Below are positions 44,158 through 53,950 of a DNA stretch of 64,000 bases, piece after piece. Source of the DNA: Neobacillus sp. CF12 (GTDB lineage: Bacteria; Bacillota; Bacilli; Bacillales; Cytobacillaceae); contig NZ_JAUCEU010000007.1 of assembly GCF_030348765.1 (NCBI RefSeq), positions 4,089,501 through 4,153,500 of the forward strand, given 5' to 3'. A model generated the notes under the pieces. The model was not told the DNA's origin. It worked only from the letters and a program-made list of their open reading frames with translations, and ran no database searches. The first letter of the stretch is position 1, and each line of letters opens with the position of its first letter. A program made the translations under genes and the position numbers.

Positions 44158-47100
44158 ATGAACTATAGTAAGAGGAAGAAGTTCAAACGCTGGACAAGCA
44201 CGTTTTTGACAGCGCTTTTATTGCTTAGCACGTTATTGCCAAGCGGCTTAATGGGTAAAGCAAGTGCTGAACAGGCAAAGCATGTCGTTATCTCTCAGGT
44301 TTTTGGCGGCGGGGGAAACAGCGGTGCTCCATTTAATAGAGACTTTATTGAGCTTTATAATCCAACGGATGAAGCGGTGACGCTTGATGGATGGTCTGTT
44401 CAATATGCGTCTTCAAGTGGGACATCATGGCAGGTAACAGCATTATCAGGATCTATTCCTGCTCATGGGTATTATTTAGTAGGACAAGCAAGTGGTGCAA
44501 ATGGGGAAGCTATTGCTACTCCGGATGCTTCAGGTGGTATTACAATGTCTGGTACTAACCTAAAAGTAGCACTATTAGATACAACAACAGCGGCAAGTGG
44601 GGCAACACCGGCTGGCGCTATTGATTTTGTTGGTATCGGTTCAGCAAATACCTATGAAGGTACGGCCGCAGCTAAAGTAACATCCAACACAACAAGTGCT
44701 CAGCGTAGACCTTATTCAAAAGTAGACCCGGCACCTGGTAAAGGAAATGCATGGGATTCTAATGATAACGGCCTTGATTTCTTTGTTGGTCCAGTGGCAG
44801 CACCAAGAAACACTGCCAGCCCAACCGAGGCACCAATGGTTCCAGAAGTTAGTTTGGACCCAATCGGATTAAATCTTCAATTAACAAATGATGGAACATC
44901 TTATAAAGTAACAGGTAATGCTGGTGCAGCAGTTGCACTGTCTACTGTTAAGGTTTATGCAGATGCAACCAAGGGTTCTGCCCTTGGAACAACTACTGCA
45001 GTAGAAGACGGTTCATTCGAAATTAGTTTTACTTCTGAAACTGCACTAACATCTGTTTATGTATCAGCTATTCAAGGCAGCATGGACGAAAGTGCTGGTA
45101 TACAAATAAATGCAGCAACAGCGAGCAACCCTATTGCGGTTGAGCAGTTAAGTTACATGGTGACTGGCGAAGGTAATGGCACATTGATTGGTAATGCAGG
45201 AGCAGCGGTTGCTAATTCTGTGATCAATGTTTACGTAGATGCAGCAATGACTCAAAGCTTAGCTACAAAGGTAGCAGGATCAAAAGGGGAATTTACTGTT
45301 ACTTTTGAAAATGCTCCAACAACGGTTCATGTAACACAAGTATCTAGCAGCAACAAAGGAATCATGCTTGAAAGTATTCCAGTTGCCGTGGAAAAAGCAG
45401 CATTAGACGAAGTTACACCTATAAATGAAGTAAAAGCCACTGACTCAAAAGGTATTTTGACAAACCTTAACAGTTTCTTTACGGTTGAAGGAATTGTAAC
45501 GGTACAAAATGGTGTTCTTGGAAGCCAGAAGAATAACTATTATATCCAAGACGAAACAGGCGGAATCAACGTTTTTGGCAGCTTTGATTCAGGTTTAACC
45601 ATTACTCGTGGTGATCAGTTAAAGGTGACAGGTAAAGTCATTGTTTATAATGGTTTAACCGAGTTCGAACCTACTGCGATCACAAAAGTAAGTGAAGGAA
45701 ATGCACTTCCTGAACCGAAAGAAATCACGACTCTTGACTTAAATACGTTTGCTGTGGCGGAACCTTTAGAGGGCAGCCTAGTAAAAGTTAGCGGTAAGGT
45801 TACAGCGGTTGCTGCAACAGGAGCTAACTACAACGTGACGTTAACAGGTGATGATACAAAAACAACGACGATTCGAGTAATGGGCGGCACTGAAATTAAG
45901 CCGGATACAGACCTAATCGTTGGGAACAGCTATTCCATTACAGGTATGGTTGGACAATATACAACAAATGCAACACATGTGAATGGATATCAAGTATTCC
46001 CGCGTGACGTAAAAGATATTACGCCAATGTTGAACTTGAGCCATACACCTTTAACAGAGGTTTATGAAGATGCAAACCTAGAATTTGTTGCGGTTGCAAG
46101 TGGTGCAGAGTCTGTAACAGCTTACTACCGAGCACTAGGTGCTACAGAATATACTGCACTAGCTATGACTTCTACTACAGAAGGCCGCTATACGGCTACT
46201 CTTAATGCAGCAGACGTACCGGCAAATGGTTTTGAATATTATATTGAAGCGAAAAATGGAGATAAGGTAAAGACATCTGGAACAAGTGAAGCTCCAAATC
46301 AAGTAACCTTGATTGCAGACACATTTGCACCAGCTTTCTTAAGCGAAACTCCTGCAAATAACACGAGAGTAGAAAGCCCACGTCCAGAAATTTCTGTTGT
46401 GATGGAAGATCCAAGTGAAGTGGATACTGCAACAGTAAAAGTTTGGTTTGATGGAACAGAAGTAACAAACGCAACGATTGGTAAAAAACAAGTGAAATTC
46501 ACACCTGAACAGGACCTTGAAATTGGTGTTCATACTGTAAAGGTAGAGGCTACTGACTCAAAAGGAAATGTTGGTGTGAAGGAATGGGCATTTGAATCTG
46601 TTCCTCGTTTCACAGGTGGTCAGCATTTCCGTGGTACGACGCACAACCATACAAATATTTCACATGATGGTGCGGGTACACCAGAAGATGCTGTAGCTGC
46701 AGGTAAAAGATACGGCTATGACTGGTTTGCGTTCTCTGATCACTCACATGATATTGACCCGACTTTACTTGGTCAAGATACGGTTGAACGTGATGGATTG
46801 CAGGAACGTTCAGGCGGATCTGATTGGCAGTTAACAAAAGATTTAGCTGCTCAAAACACGAAAAACGGTGAATATGTAGTTTTCCCAGCATTTGAAATGA
46901 CTTCTACTGTTTGGGGACATTCAAATATTTTTGGATCAGAGAACTTTATTGACCGTAATATTAACGGAAAAATGTATAACACAGATGTAAATAATTACTA
47001 TGCATGGGTTATGACGTACGATGATATCGTAGGACAGTTTAACCATCCCGATATGTCTAACAATGCATTTAACAACTTTAAACCATACAACAAAGATGTA

Positions 47101-50100
47101 GACAAGCTATTCACAATGCTTGAAGTTGGTAACGGTTCAGGACACTATGCTTATGCCAATGCAGAGAAAAAATTCTTCTCCGTTCTAGATTTAGGCTGGC
47201 ATGTTGCTCCAACGTATGGTGAGGATAACCATGAAGGTACTTGGGGTAAAACAAGAGCTCGTACAGTCATCGTAGCAGATGATCTTTCACAAGCGTCGCT
47301 ACTACACTCTATGCGCAATATGCGAGTATACATGGTAGAAGATCCAAACTTTACACTAGATGTGTTAGCGAATGGCTATTACATGGGAGCTACAGTGGAT
47401 AGCAAGGAATTGAATTTCAACATTTCAGGTAGTGACTTAGTAGCGGAAAACCGCTCAATGAGTGAATATGACTACTTGGCTGCTGATTACAAATCAGATG
47501 ATAGAGTTGAAAAAGTAGAATTAATCACAAATGGTGGAGTTGTAGTTGATTCATACTCACCTATGACAAAAGAATTCAATTGGAAGCCATCTTATAAGGT
47601 TGAAGGCGGTCAACAATGGTTTGTTGTTCGTGTAACACAAGCAGATGGCGAAAGAATGTATTCTGCTCCAGTTTGGTCGAAAGAAGAAGCGGTTGATGTA
47701 AAAGTTAACGGAATCGATGTTGAAGGTGAAGTCATTATTGCAGGAAACCCAGCTACTTTAAAAGCGAATGTTAGCAACAACGGTACGCAAGAAGTACAAA
47801 ATGTGAAAGTGGACCTTTACTATGATGAGGTAAAAGACTCCAACCTAATCGGTACACAAACCCTTTCATCGATTGTATCGAAGGGTGTAGGTACAGCAAC
47901 ATTCACATGGAAAGACGCAACAAAAGGCAATCATAAATTAATTGCTGTGGCTTCATCTGAGTATGGTGGTAACCAGTTTACCCTTGATGTAGATGTAAAA
48001 GAGCCACTAGGCATAAAAGTGATGATTGATGCAAAACACAACAATGAAAACACAAGCAGTGATGGTGGAACGTATAAAGACAACCTTAAATCCTTCACAA
48101 CACTTTTACAAAAAGAAGGATATACAGTTGTTGAAAACAAAGAAACCATTACGGACACAGTGTTAAGTGATGTTAAAGTATTAGTGATTACACACAATAA
48201 AGTTGCTTTTACAACAGAAGAAAATGCAGCCATTGCTAAGTTTGTGAAAAATGGCGGTTCCGTCTTATTCGCAGGTAAGAGCAATAACAGCACAGATCCA
48301 ACCATCAATAACTCTTTATTGGGTGAGATTGGTTCTGCTATTCGTATGAATAATGATGGAGTATTTGATGATAGCAAAACAGGTAACTTCTGGAGTGACC
48401 CAAAGGTAAGTCCATTTGCTGTCAGATTATTCCCTGGTCTAGTATCGAATTACATTACGGACCGCGTATCATTCCTAGATTACTATAGTGGAGCAAGTTT
48501 ATCAGGCGCTGATAACCAGCCGCTTACTGAAAACGGTAAAGTGACGATACTTGCAAAAGGGAACGAAACAACGTACCAAGGTAATATCAAAGGCGGTTAT
48601 ACGTATGATGCCGTTTCTGATACAACAGGCGGTTCAGCGATTCCGATGATCGCATCTGAAGAAATCGGTACAAATGGACGTATCATCGTATCTGGTATGA
48701 ATATCTTCAATGATAAGCAGATGGATGAAGCATACGAGCCAAAAGGAAACGATGAGTTCTCATTGAATGCAGTTAACTGGTTAGCAGGACGCGAAACGAA
48801 AGTTACAAAAATCGGCGATGCCCGCAAGCTTGCAGAAGATTCTTCAACTGTGATTGAAGGAACAGTAACAACAGGCGCAGGCGTATTCTTCGATGCATTC
48901 TATGTACAAGATGAAACTGGTGGAATCATGGCATTCCAGGAAGTTCCAGCAGATAGTATTAAACCAGGCGATAAAGTTCGTATCTACGGGCATATTATTA
49001 CCTTTGACGGAAACAAAGAAATTGAGTTTGCTAGCTTCGACCAAGATGTAATTAAAATTGGTACAGGCGAACCTTTACCGGCTAAAGAAGTACCTACTGG
49101 TGAAGCAACATCTGATGCAAACCAAGGTTTACTAGTGAAGGTAAAAGGAAAAGTAGTCTCCATCTTCGACGCCAATTCTTATGTGGTGAATGATGGATCT
49201 GGCGACGTATTAGTATTTACGGATGGGTACATTGTGAATCAAAGCGGACCAGTTCCAGTTCTAAAAGTTGGCGATACACTTGAAGCGGTCGGCCTTTCTG
49301 GTACTTTTGCAGACGGTACACGTATTCGTGTAAGAGATACAAAAGAACTAGTTGGAACGATTGCTGCAGATACAACAGCACCACAAAAGCCAACTGTATT
49401 TGCTGTAACAGAGGCAGACGATAAGATTACGGGTACTGCAGAAGCAGGTGCAACTGTTGTGGCAAAAGTAAACGGTGAAGAAATCGGCAGAGCAATTGCT
49501 GATGAGACTGGACGCTTTACAATCAATATTGCGAAGCAAGCTGCAGGAGTTACAATCTCAGTAACCGTTACGGATGCTGCAGGAAATACAAGTGCGGCAG
49601 TGGATATCGTAACAGCTGCAAAGTATGCTCCAATTAAAGTCCAATTAGATGGAAAAACTTATTTTGCAGGATACTTTGGCGATGGTGTGACATATGTTTA
49701 CTGGAAAGCGTTAGATACGTTCAAAATTCCATACAAATATAAAGGTTTTGGGATTTTTGAAGTGGAAGGACGTCAGGTTCAAGGTATCTATATCAATGGT
49801 ATGGGCCCATACATTGCATGGGATCAACTATCACCTGGTAATGTTACCTTCAAAAGCATTCCAGGCGGCTATAACTTTGAGTATGTGAAACAAATCAAAG
49901 TTCAATTAAACGGCAAAGATTTCACAAATGGCTACTATAAAGAAGGAATCGCATATGTCCATTGGAATGCGTTAAACACCTTTAAAATTCCTTTCACTTA
50001 TAAAGGTAATGGATTATTGGAAATCGCTGGACGTACCGTTCAGGGTGAGTACATTAATGGAGCCCTTTATATTAAGTGGTCTGAAATGGCACCAGGTGTA

Positions 50101-50409
50101 GTGACCTTTAAGTCGATTAGCGGCGGATTTAACTTTAGTTACCCTATGGCGATTAAAGTTCAATTAAACGGTAAAGATTTTACACCAGGATTTTTTAAGA
50201 GTGGGACAACGTATGTGCATTGGAAGGCATTAGAAGAGTTAAATATATCTTTCAAATACGAAGGACTAGGTGTATATGATATTGGAGGCAGGAAAGTTCA
50301 AGCACTAAACATCAATGGAGATATGTACATCCATTGGAGCCAACTTGCTCCAAATCAAATCACATACGCTCAGACTTCAGGCGGTTATAACTTTATTTAT
50401 CAACCATAG
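44158..50409 (+). CDS. giant secreted LTD/OB-fold/PHP multidomain protein with three C-terminal surface modules
   Basis: The 2083-residue precursor has a signal peptide (to about residue 38), then a lamin-tail domain (about 40-220; RDFIELYNPTDE, LDGWSVQY). Two Ig-like units follow (about 230-410), an OB-fold region (about 430-620; NYYIQDETGGINVFG) and Ig-like linkers. A PHP/CehA-type metallophosphoesterase domain starts at about residue 822 (FRGTTHNHTNISHDG, WFAFSDHSHD). Next are a CARDB-like domain (about 1180-1280), a GATase-like Rossmann domain (about 1284-1380), a second OB-fold (about 1560-1740), one Big_6-like domain and three C-terminal modules (about 1825-2083). LTD plus OB-fold is typical of extracellular nucleases, and PHP domains hydrolyse phosphoesters. 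I infer an extracellular phosphoesterase or nuclease for phosphate or nucleic acid scavenging, held at the wall. Start ATG, weak AGGGTGG site. Confidence 0.85.
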   Translation: MNYSKRKKFKRWTSTFLTALLLLSTLLPSGLMGKASAEQAKHVVISQVFGGGGNSGAPFNRDFIELYNPTDEAVTLDGWSVQYASSSGTSWQVTALSGSIPAHGYYLVGQASGANGEAIATPDASGGITMSGTNLKVALLDTTTAASGATPAGAIDFVGIGSANTYEGTAAAKVTSNTTSAQRRPYSKVDPAPGKGNAWDSNDNGLDFFVGPVAAPRNTASPTEAPMVPEVSLDPIGLNLQLTNDGTSYKVTGNAGAAVALSTVKVYADATKGSALGTTTAVEDGSFEISFTSETALTSVYVSAIQGSMDESAGIQINAATASNPIAVEQLSYMVTGEGNGTLIGNAGAAVANSVINVYVDAAMTQSLATKVAGSKGEFTVTFENAPTTVHVTQVSSSNKGIMLESIPVAVEKAALDEVTPINEVKATDSKGILTNLNSFFTVEGIVTVQNGVLGSQKNNYYIQDETGGINVFGSFDSGLTITRGDQLKVTGKVIVYNGLTEFEPTAITKVSEGNALPEPKEITTLDLNTFAVAEPLEGSLVKVSGKVTAVAATGANYNVTLTGDDTKTTTIRVMGGTEIKPDTDLIVGNSYSITGMVGQYTTNATHVNGYQVFPRDVKDITPMLNLSHTPLTEVYEDANLEFVAVASGAESVTAYYRALGATEYTALAMTSTTEGRYTATLNAADVPANGFEYYIEAKNGDKVKTSGTSEAPNQVTLIADTFAPAFLSETPANNTRVESPRPEISVVMEDPSEVDTATVKVWFDGTEVTNATIGKKQVKFTPEQDLEIGVHTVKVEATDSKGNVGVKEWAFESVPRFTGGQHFRGTTHNHTNISHDGAGTPEDAVAAGKRYGYDWFAFSDHSHDIDPTLLGQDTVERDGLQERSGGSDWQLTKDLAAQNTKNGEYVVFPAFEMTSTVWGHSNIFGSENFIDRNINGKMYNTDVNNYYAWVMTYDDIVGQFNHPDMSNNAFNNFKPYNKDVDKLFTMLEVGNGSGHYAYANAEKKFFSVLDLGWHVAPTYGEDNHEGTWGKTRARTVIVADDLSQASLLHSMRNMRVYMVEDPNFTLDVLANGYYMGATVDSKELNFNISGSDLVAENRSMSEYDYLAADYKSDDRVEKVELITNGGVVVDSYSPMTKEFNWKPSYKVEGGQQWFVVRVTQADGERMYSAPVWSKEEAVDVKVNGIDVEGEVIIAGNPATLKANVSNNGTQEVQNVKVDLYYDEVKDSNLIGTQTLSSIVSKGVGTATFTWKDATKGNHKLIAVASSEYGGNQFTLDVDVKEPLGIKVMIDAKHNNENTSSDGGTYKDNLKSFTTLLQKEGYTVVENKETITDTVLSDVKVLVITHNKVAFTTEENAAIAKFVKNGGSVLFAGKSNNSTDPTINNSLLGEIGSAIRMNNDGVFDDSKTGNFWSDPKVSPFAVRLFPGLVSNYITDRVSFLDYYSGASLSGADNQPLTENGKVTILAKGNETTYQGNIKGGYTYDAVSDTTGGSAIPMIASEEIGTNGRIIVSGMNIFNDKQMDEAYEPKGNDEFSLNAVNWLAGRETKVTKIGDARKLAEDSSTVIEGTVTTGAGVFFDAFYVQDETGGIMAFQEVPADSIKPGDKVRIYGHIITFDGNKEIEFASFDQDVIKIGTGEPLPAKEVPTGEATSDANQGLLVKVKGKVVSIFDANSYVVNDGSGDVLVFTDGYIVNQSGPVPVLKVGDTLEAVGLSGTFADGTRIRVRDTKELVGTIAADTTAPQKPTVFAVTEADDKITGTAEAGATVVAKVNGEEIGRAIADETGRFTINIAKQAAGVTISVTVTDAAGNTSAAVDIVTAAKYAPIKVQLDGKTYFAGYFGDGVTYVYWKALDTFKIPYKYKGFGIFEVEGRQVQGIYINGMGPYIAWDQLSPGNVTFKSIPGGYNFEYVKQIKVQLNGKDFTNGYYKEGIAYVHWNALNTFKIPFTYKGNGLLEIAGRTVQGEYINGALYIKWSEMAPGVVTFKSISGGFNFSYPMAIKVQLNGKDFTPGFFKSGTTYVHWKALEELNISFKYEGLGVYDIGGRKVQALNINGDMYIHWSQLAPNQITYAQTSGGYNFIYQP

Positions 50410-50420
50410 TTAGTTTTTAT

Positions 50421-50456
50421 GATGGGAAGGGCGATGCTCTTTCCATCTTTTTTTGT
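50421..50456 (+). terminator. intrinsic terminator
   Basis: GATGGGAAGGG pairs imperfectly with CTCTTTCCATC and is followed by TTTTTTTGTTT, about 12 bases after the stop. Confidence 0.75.
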
Positions 50457-50518
50457 TTAATCTTGGCATCCCTGAACAAAATGAATAGGATTCAATATTG
50501 GTTTTATTAAAGATCCCC

Positions 50519-51110
50519 CTACCTGCCGAAATGAGTCCTCCACCTGCGAATTTTTTCAGCCTACCTGCATAGTTCACCATCTAATCTGCATAATTCCTTA
50601 GTGTACCTGCCTAATCAATTCCACACCCAAACATAAAGCTGAAACAGCCAGGCAAATGCCTGTCCTGGTCATTTGTTTTTCCTATAAATGGTAAATTCAT
50701 CTGATATTAAGTGTGGGATGCTGATCAAGATATCATATTGGTATTACCTATTTTAATGCAAAATCCTCTACCTTCCGAAATGAGCCCTCCACCTGCGAAT
50801 TTTTTCAGCCTACCTGCATAGTTCACCATCTACTCTGCATAATTCCTTAGTGTACCTGCCTAATCAATTCCACACCCAAACATAAAGCTGAAACAGCCAG
50901 GCAAATGACTGGCCAGGTCATTTTTTTCCTATAAATGGTAAATTTATCTGATGTTAAGTGTAGGATGCGGATCAAGATGCCATATTGGTATTACCTGTTT
51001 TAATGGAAAATCCTATACCTGCCGAAATGAGTCCTCCACCTGCGGATTTTTTTCGGCTACCTGCATAGTTCACCATCTAATCTGCATAATTCTTTAGTGT
51101 ACCTGCCTAT
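50519..51110. repeat. 248-bp tandem unit containing 21-bp phased CTGC arrays
   Basis: A unit of about 248 bases is present two and a half times (unit starts near 50519, 50768 and 51015). Each begins with five (A)CCTGC-type words exactly 21 bases apart: 50521, 50542, 50563, 50584, 50605; then 50770, 50791, 50812, 50833, 50854; then 51017, 51038, 51059, 51080, 51101. The rest of each complete unit contains a CAGGCAAATGCCTG-type hairpin and a CCTATAAATGGTAAAT stretch. Most of the 911-base gap between the PHP protein and the PPC protein is this element. Stop codons interrupt the frames checked, and no protein is suggested. Confidence 0.85.
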
Positions 51111-51329
51111 CAATTTCACACCTAAACTTGAAGTTTAAATAATGGTGCTAAATTATGATAGGTTTTTATATTTAATATGATAAAAAGACTAGAAATAACG
51201 ACATGTCAAGGTCATTATGACTAAAAAAGGTGAGAAAAAATGTAAAAATTTTGGGATTTTCTGTTTAAAATGGTAGAAAAATAGGTTAATATAATCATTG
51301 GTTTAAAAAAAGAAAAAAGGGTGAAGAAA

Positions 51330-53894
51330 TTGGGAAGTAAGAGAAAGATTATAGCAGCATTCCTTGTGATTTTTTTACTAGCAGGGAACTTACTGATGAC
51401 AAAACCAGTCTCTGCGTATGGTGAGACAGCTACACAAATCTCACTGAATAAGGAATATGAGGGAACACTAGTAAATGGGGACAGGTACTATACCTTCAAC
51501 CTTCCAAGTGATGGGGAGATTACATATTCGGTTCAACGAAATGTCAGCAGTTCCTGGTATGTTTATTTAACAGATGCAAATGGCAACACCATTGATTATT
51601 TCTCTACACCTTATGGGACAACGGTTACCGGCAAGGAACAAAGAGAAGTAGGCCTGCCAAAAGGTACATACTATTTACATTTTTCCAGTTATACGAATGG
51701 TAGTGCAAGCCCATTTAAATTCCAAGTGGACTTCTCAGCCGGCAATACCTTTGAAAATGAATTCAATAATACATTTGAGCAAGCGAATCCGATCAATATA
51801 AATACGGTTTATAATGGTGCATTGCAAACGAGTTCAGATGAAGATTATTTTGTATTTACCACGCCTGAAGATGGAAATGTAACGCTTTCCATGAATCGGA
51901 ATACAACAGCCAGCTGGTATGTCTATTTATACTCTGAAGCAGGTCAAACCTATAAATACTTCAACACAGGGTATGGAACAACAGCTACTGGATTAGAAGA
52001 AAAACAGGTCGGCTTGCCAAAGGGCACATATATTGTGAGAGTTGATAACTATACAGATACGGCAGATATAAATTATCAACTTCAAGTGAAATTTTCAGCT
52101 AGCAGTCAGCATGAAAGGGAAAATAACGATACACTAGAGACTGCAAACCTGATTGATGTGAATAAGTCATACAAGGGAGTCTTGCAGGAAACCAGTGATG
52201 ATGACTACTTTGCTTTTACTTTGCCGAATGACGGAAATGTTACGCTTTCAGTAAACCGCGATAAAAAAGCTAGTTGGTATGTATATATATATTCCGCTGA
52301 TGGGAGCATCTCTAAGTACTTTCACACGGAATATGGGACATTAGCAACTGGGACAGATGAAAAGCAAATTGGTTTACCTAAAGGAACGTACTATGTAAAA
52401 ATAGAAAACTATAACGAATCCAAGGATATTCCTTATGAATTCCAAGTAAAGTTTAACGCAGGAAATTACTATGAAAAAGAAAGCAATGATAGCCTAGAAA
52501 CAGCCAATCCAATTAATCTGAATGCTGTTTATAAAGGTACGCTACAGAATAGTTCAGATGATGATAACTATGCTTTCACGGTTTCTACTATTCAGCAAGT
52601 ACGATTTTCTATGCCCAGAGTACCAGGTGTAAGCAGATATATTTATTTATATGATGAAAACGGAGGTTATGTAGATTACTTTCATACAGAGTATGGTGCG
52701 ACAACTACTGGAAATGAAGAAAAGGTATACTCGTTAGACCCGGGAACCTATTATATTACAGTGGCTAACTATTCAAATGCAGCTGATACTCCATACGAAT
52801 TTGCTCTTTGGACGGCATCACCAATGTTGTCACAAGAACAAGTAACCGTAACCAATAATACTGGTAAAGCGGATTCTGTTAACGTTGAGGGTCTAGGTAG
52901 CGGCGATATTGTGAAGATTTACAACGCAGCAAGCGGTGGAACACATTTAGCAACAGCAACAGCTTCCTCCACTGGAACAATCGTGGCGAATATAAATCAA
53001 ATTGGCCAAAAAGCTGGAAAATTATATATCACTGTTACAAAGGCAGGCTGGACAGAGAGCAATCGTCTGGCGGTTGATTTTACAGGAGAGCAATCCACTC
53101 CACTAGTGGCCAGCCAAGTGGTAACGGAAAACAATACAGGAAAACCAGATTTAATGACCATTAAAAACCTTGGGGCCAATGATGTTGTGAAAGTTTATGA
53201 TGGAACCGGGAAGTTAATCGGTGTATCAATGCCTGCAACAAATGGACAAGCAGCAATTGCTTTTGTACAACTTGGAGCGGCTGCGGGTAAGGTATATGCG
53301 ACCGTGACGCGAGATGGAATGACGGAAAGTACAAAGACGACAATCTCTTTTGTTGCTGAGGCTCTTCCTACTGTAAAAATTCAATTAAATGGTAAGACCT
53401 TTACAGATGGTTACTTAAAAGATGATGCTGTGTATGTCCACTGGCAGGCATTAAGCACTTTTAAAATTCCTCATACGTATAAAGGAAATGGAGTATTTGT
53501 AATTGAAGGAAGAACAGTAAATGCAGAAATAATTAATGGTGGTATTTATATACGCTGGAGCTTGTTATCACCAGGAAACGTTACCTACAAAGCAATTGCG
53601 GGAGGATATAATTTTATTTACGCAATTCCTACCCCAATTAAGGTCCAGTTAAACGGACAAAACTTTACTGGCGGCTTCACTAAAAACGGCTCAGCTTATG
53701 TTCATTGGAAGGCGTTAGATACATTCAAAATTCCTTATACTTTTAAGGGGAATGGCTATTTTACAATCGAAGGCAGAACGGTTAAAGCAGTTTCGATCAA
53801 CGGTGGACTCTATATTCACTGGAACCAGCTATCACCGGGGAACGTAACATACAAAGCCATAACAGGCGGTTATAACTTTATTTATAGCAAATAG
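51330..53894 (+). CDS. secreted PPC-like repeat protein with two C-terminal surface modules
   Basis: TTG 51330 is preferred to GTG 51321 because the AAGGGTGA preceding it has normal spacing for the TTG and none for the GTG. The 854-residue protein has a signal peptide (IIAAFLVIFLLAGNLLM, cleavage near SAYG). Four repeats of about 120 residues follow (about 30-505; words (S)WYVYLY, YGTTxTG, LPKGTYY, and DDDYFAF/EDYFVF), which look like pre-peptidase C-terminal (PPC) or related beta-sandwich domains. Then come two smaller repeats (about 510-675; TNNTGKxD, G-x-x-DxVKxY, AGKxYxTVT) and two C-terminal modules (about 682-854). No catalytic domain is seen. It is the last member of the surface cluster, ahead of the teichoic acid locus. 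Likely wall-bound binding protein. Confidence 0.82.
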   Translation: MGSKRKIIAAFLVIFLLAGNLLMTKPVSAYGETATQISLNKEYEGTLVNGDRYYTFNLPSDGEITYSVQRNVSSSWYVYLTDANGNTIDYFSTPYGTTVTGKEQREVGLPKGTYYLHFSSYTNGSASPFKFQVDFSAGNTFENEFNNTFEQANPININTVYNGALQTSSDEDYFVFTTPEDGNVTLSMNRNTTASWYVYLYSEAGQTYKYFNTGYGTTATGLEEKQVGLPKGTYIVRVDNYTDTADINYQLQVKFSASSQHERENNDTLETANLIDVNKSYKGVLQETSDDDYFAFTLPNDGNVTLSVNRDKKASWYVYIYSADGSISKYFHTEYGTLATGTDEKQIGLPKGTYYVKIENYNESKDIPYEFQVKFNAGNYYEKESNDSLETANPINLNAVYKGTLQNSSDDDNYAFTVSTIQQVRFSMPRVPGVSRYIYLYDENGGYVDYFHTEYGATTTGNEEKVYSLDPGTYYITVANYSNAADTPYEFALWTASPMLSQEQVTVTNNTGKADSVNVEGLGSGDIVKIYNAASGGTHLATATASSTGTIVANINQIGQKAGKLYITVTKAGWTESNRLAVDFTGEQSTPLVASQVVTENNTGKPDLMTIKNLGANDVVKVYDGTGKLIGVSMPATNGQAAIAFVQLGAAAGKVYATVTRDGMTESTKTTISFVAEALPTVKIQLNGKTFTDGYLKDDAVYVHWQALSTFKIPHTYKGNGVFVIEGRTVNAEIINGGIYIRWSLLSPGNVTYKAIAGGYNFIYAIPTPIKVQLNGQNFTGGFTKNGSAYVHWKALDTFKIPYTFKGNGYFTIEGRTVKAVSINGGLYIHWNQLSPGNVTYKAITGGYNFIYSK

Positions 53895-53907
53895 CTAAAT
53901 ATAGAAA

Positions 53908-53941
53908 AACAAAGCGGAGTCTAGCACGCTTTGTTTTTTTT
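53908..53941 (+). terminator. intrinsic terminator
   Basis: AACAAAGCG (53908-53916) pairs with CGCTTTGTT (53927-53935), followed by a run of eight Ts, 14 bases past the stop codon. Confidence 0.85.
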
Positions 53942-53950
53942 GTGGCTTTT

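Noticed and set aside
47931..48377. Minus-strand frame of 148 codons inside the PHP protein gene
   Set aside because: It is antisense to a well-supported long gene and has no ribosome binding site or recognisable product.
50519..51110. The 21-bp arrays as a coding heptad repeat
   Set aside because: Stop codons appear in the frame that keeps the words in register (for example after ATAATTCCT), and no ribosome binding site or start is seen.
9740..53894. LPXTG sortase signals or SLH domains at the ends of the surface proteins
   Set aside because: All eleven proteins end two to four residues after the last module, with no hydrophobic tail and no SLH motif.
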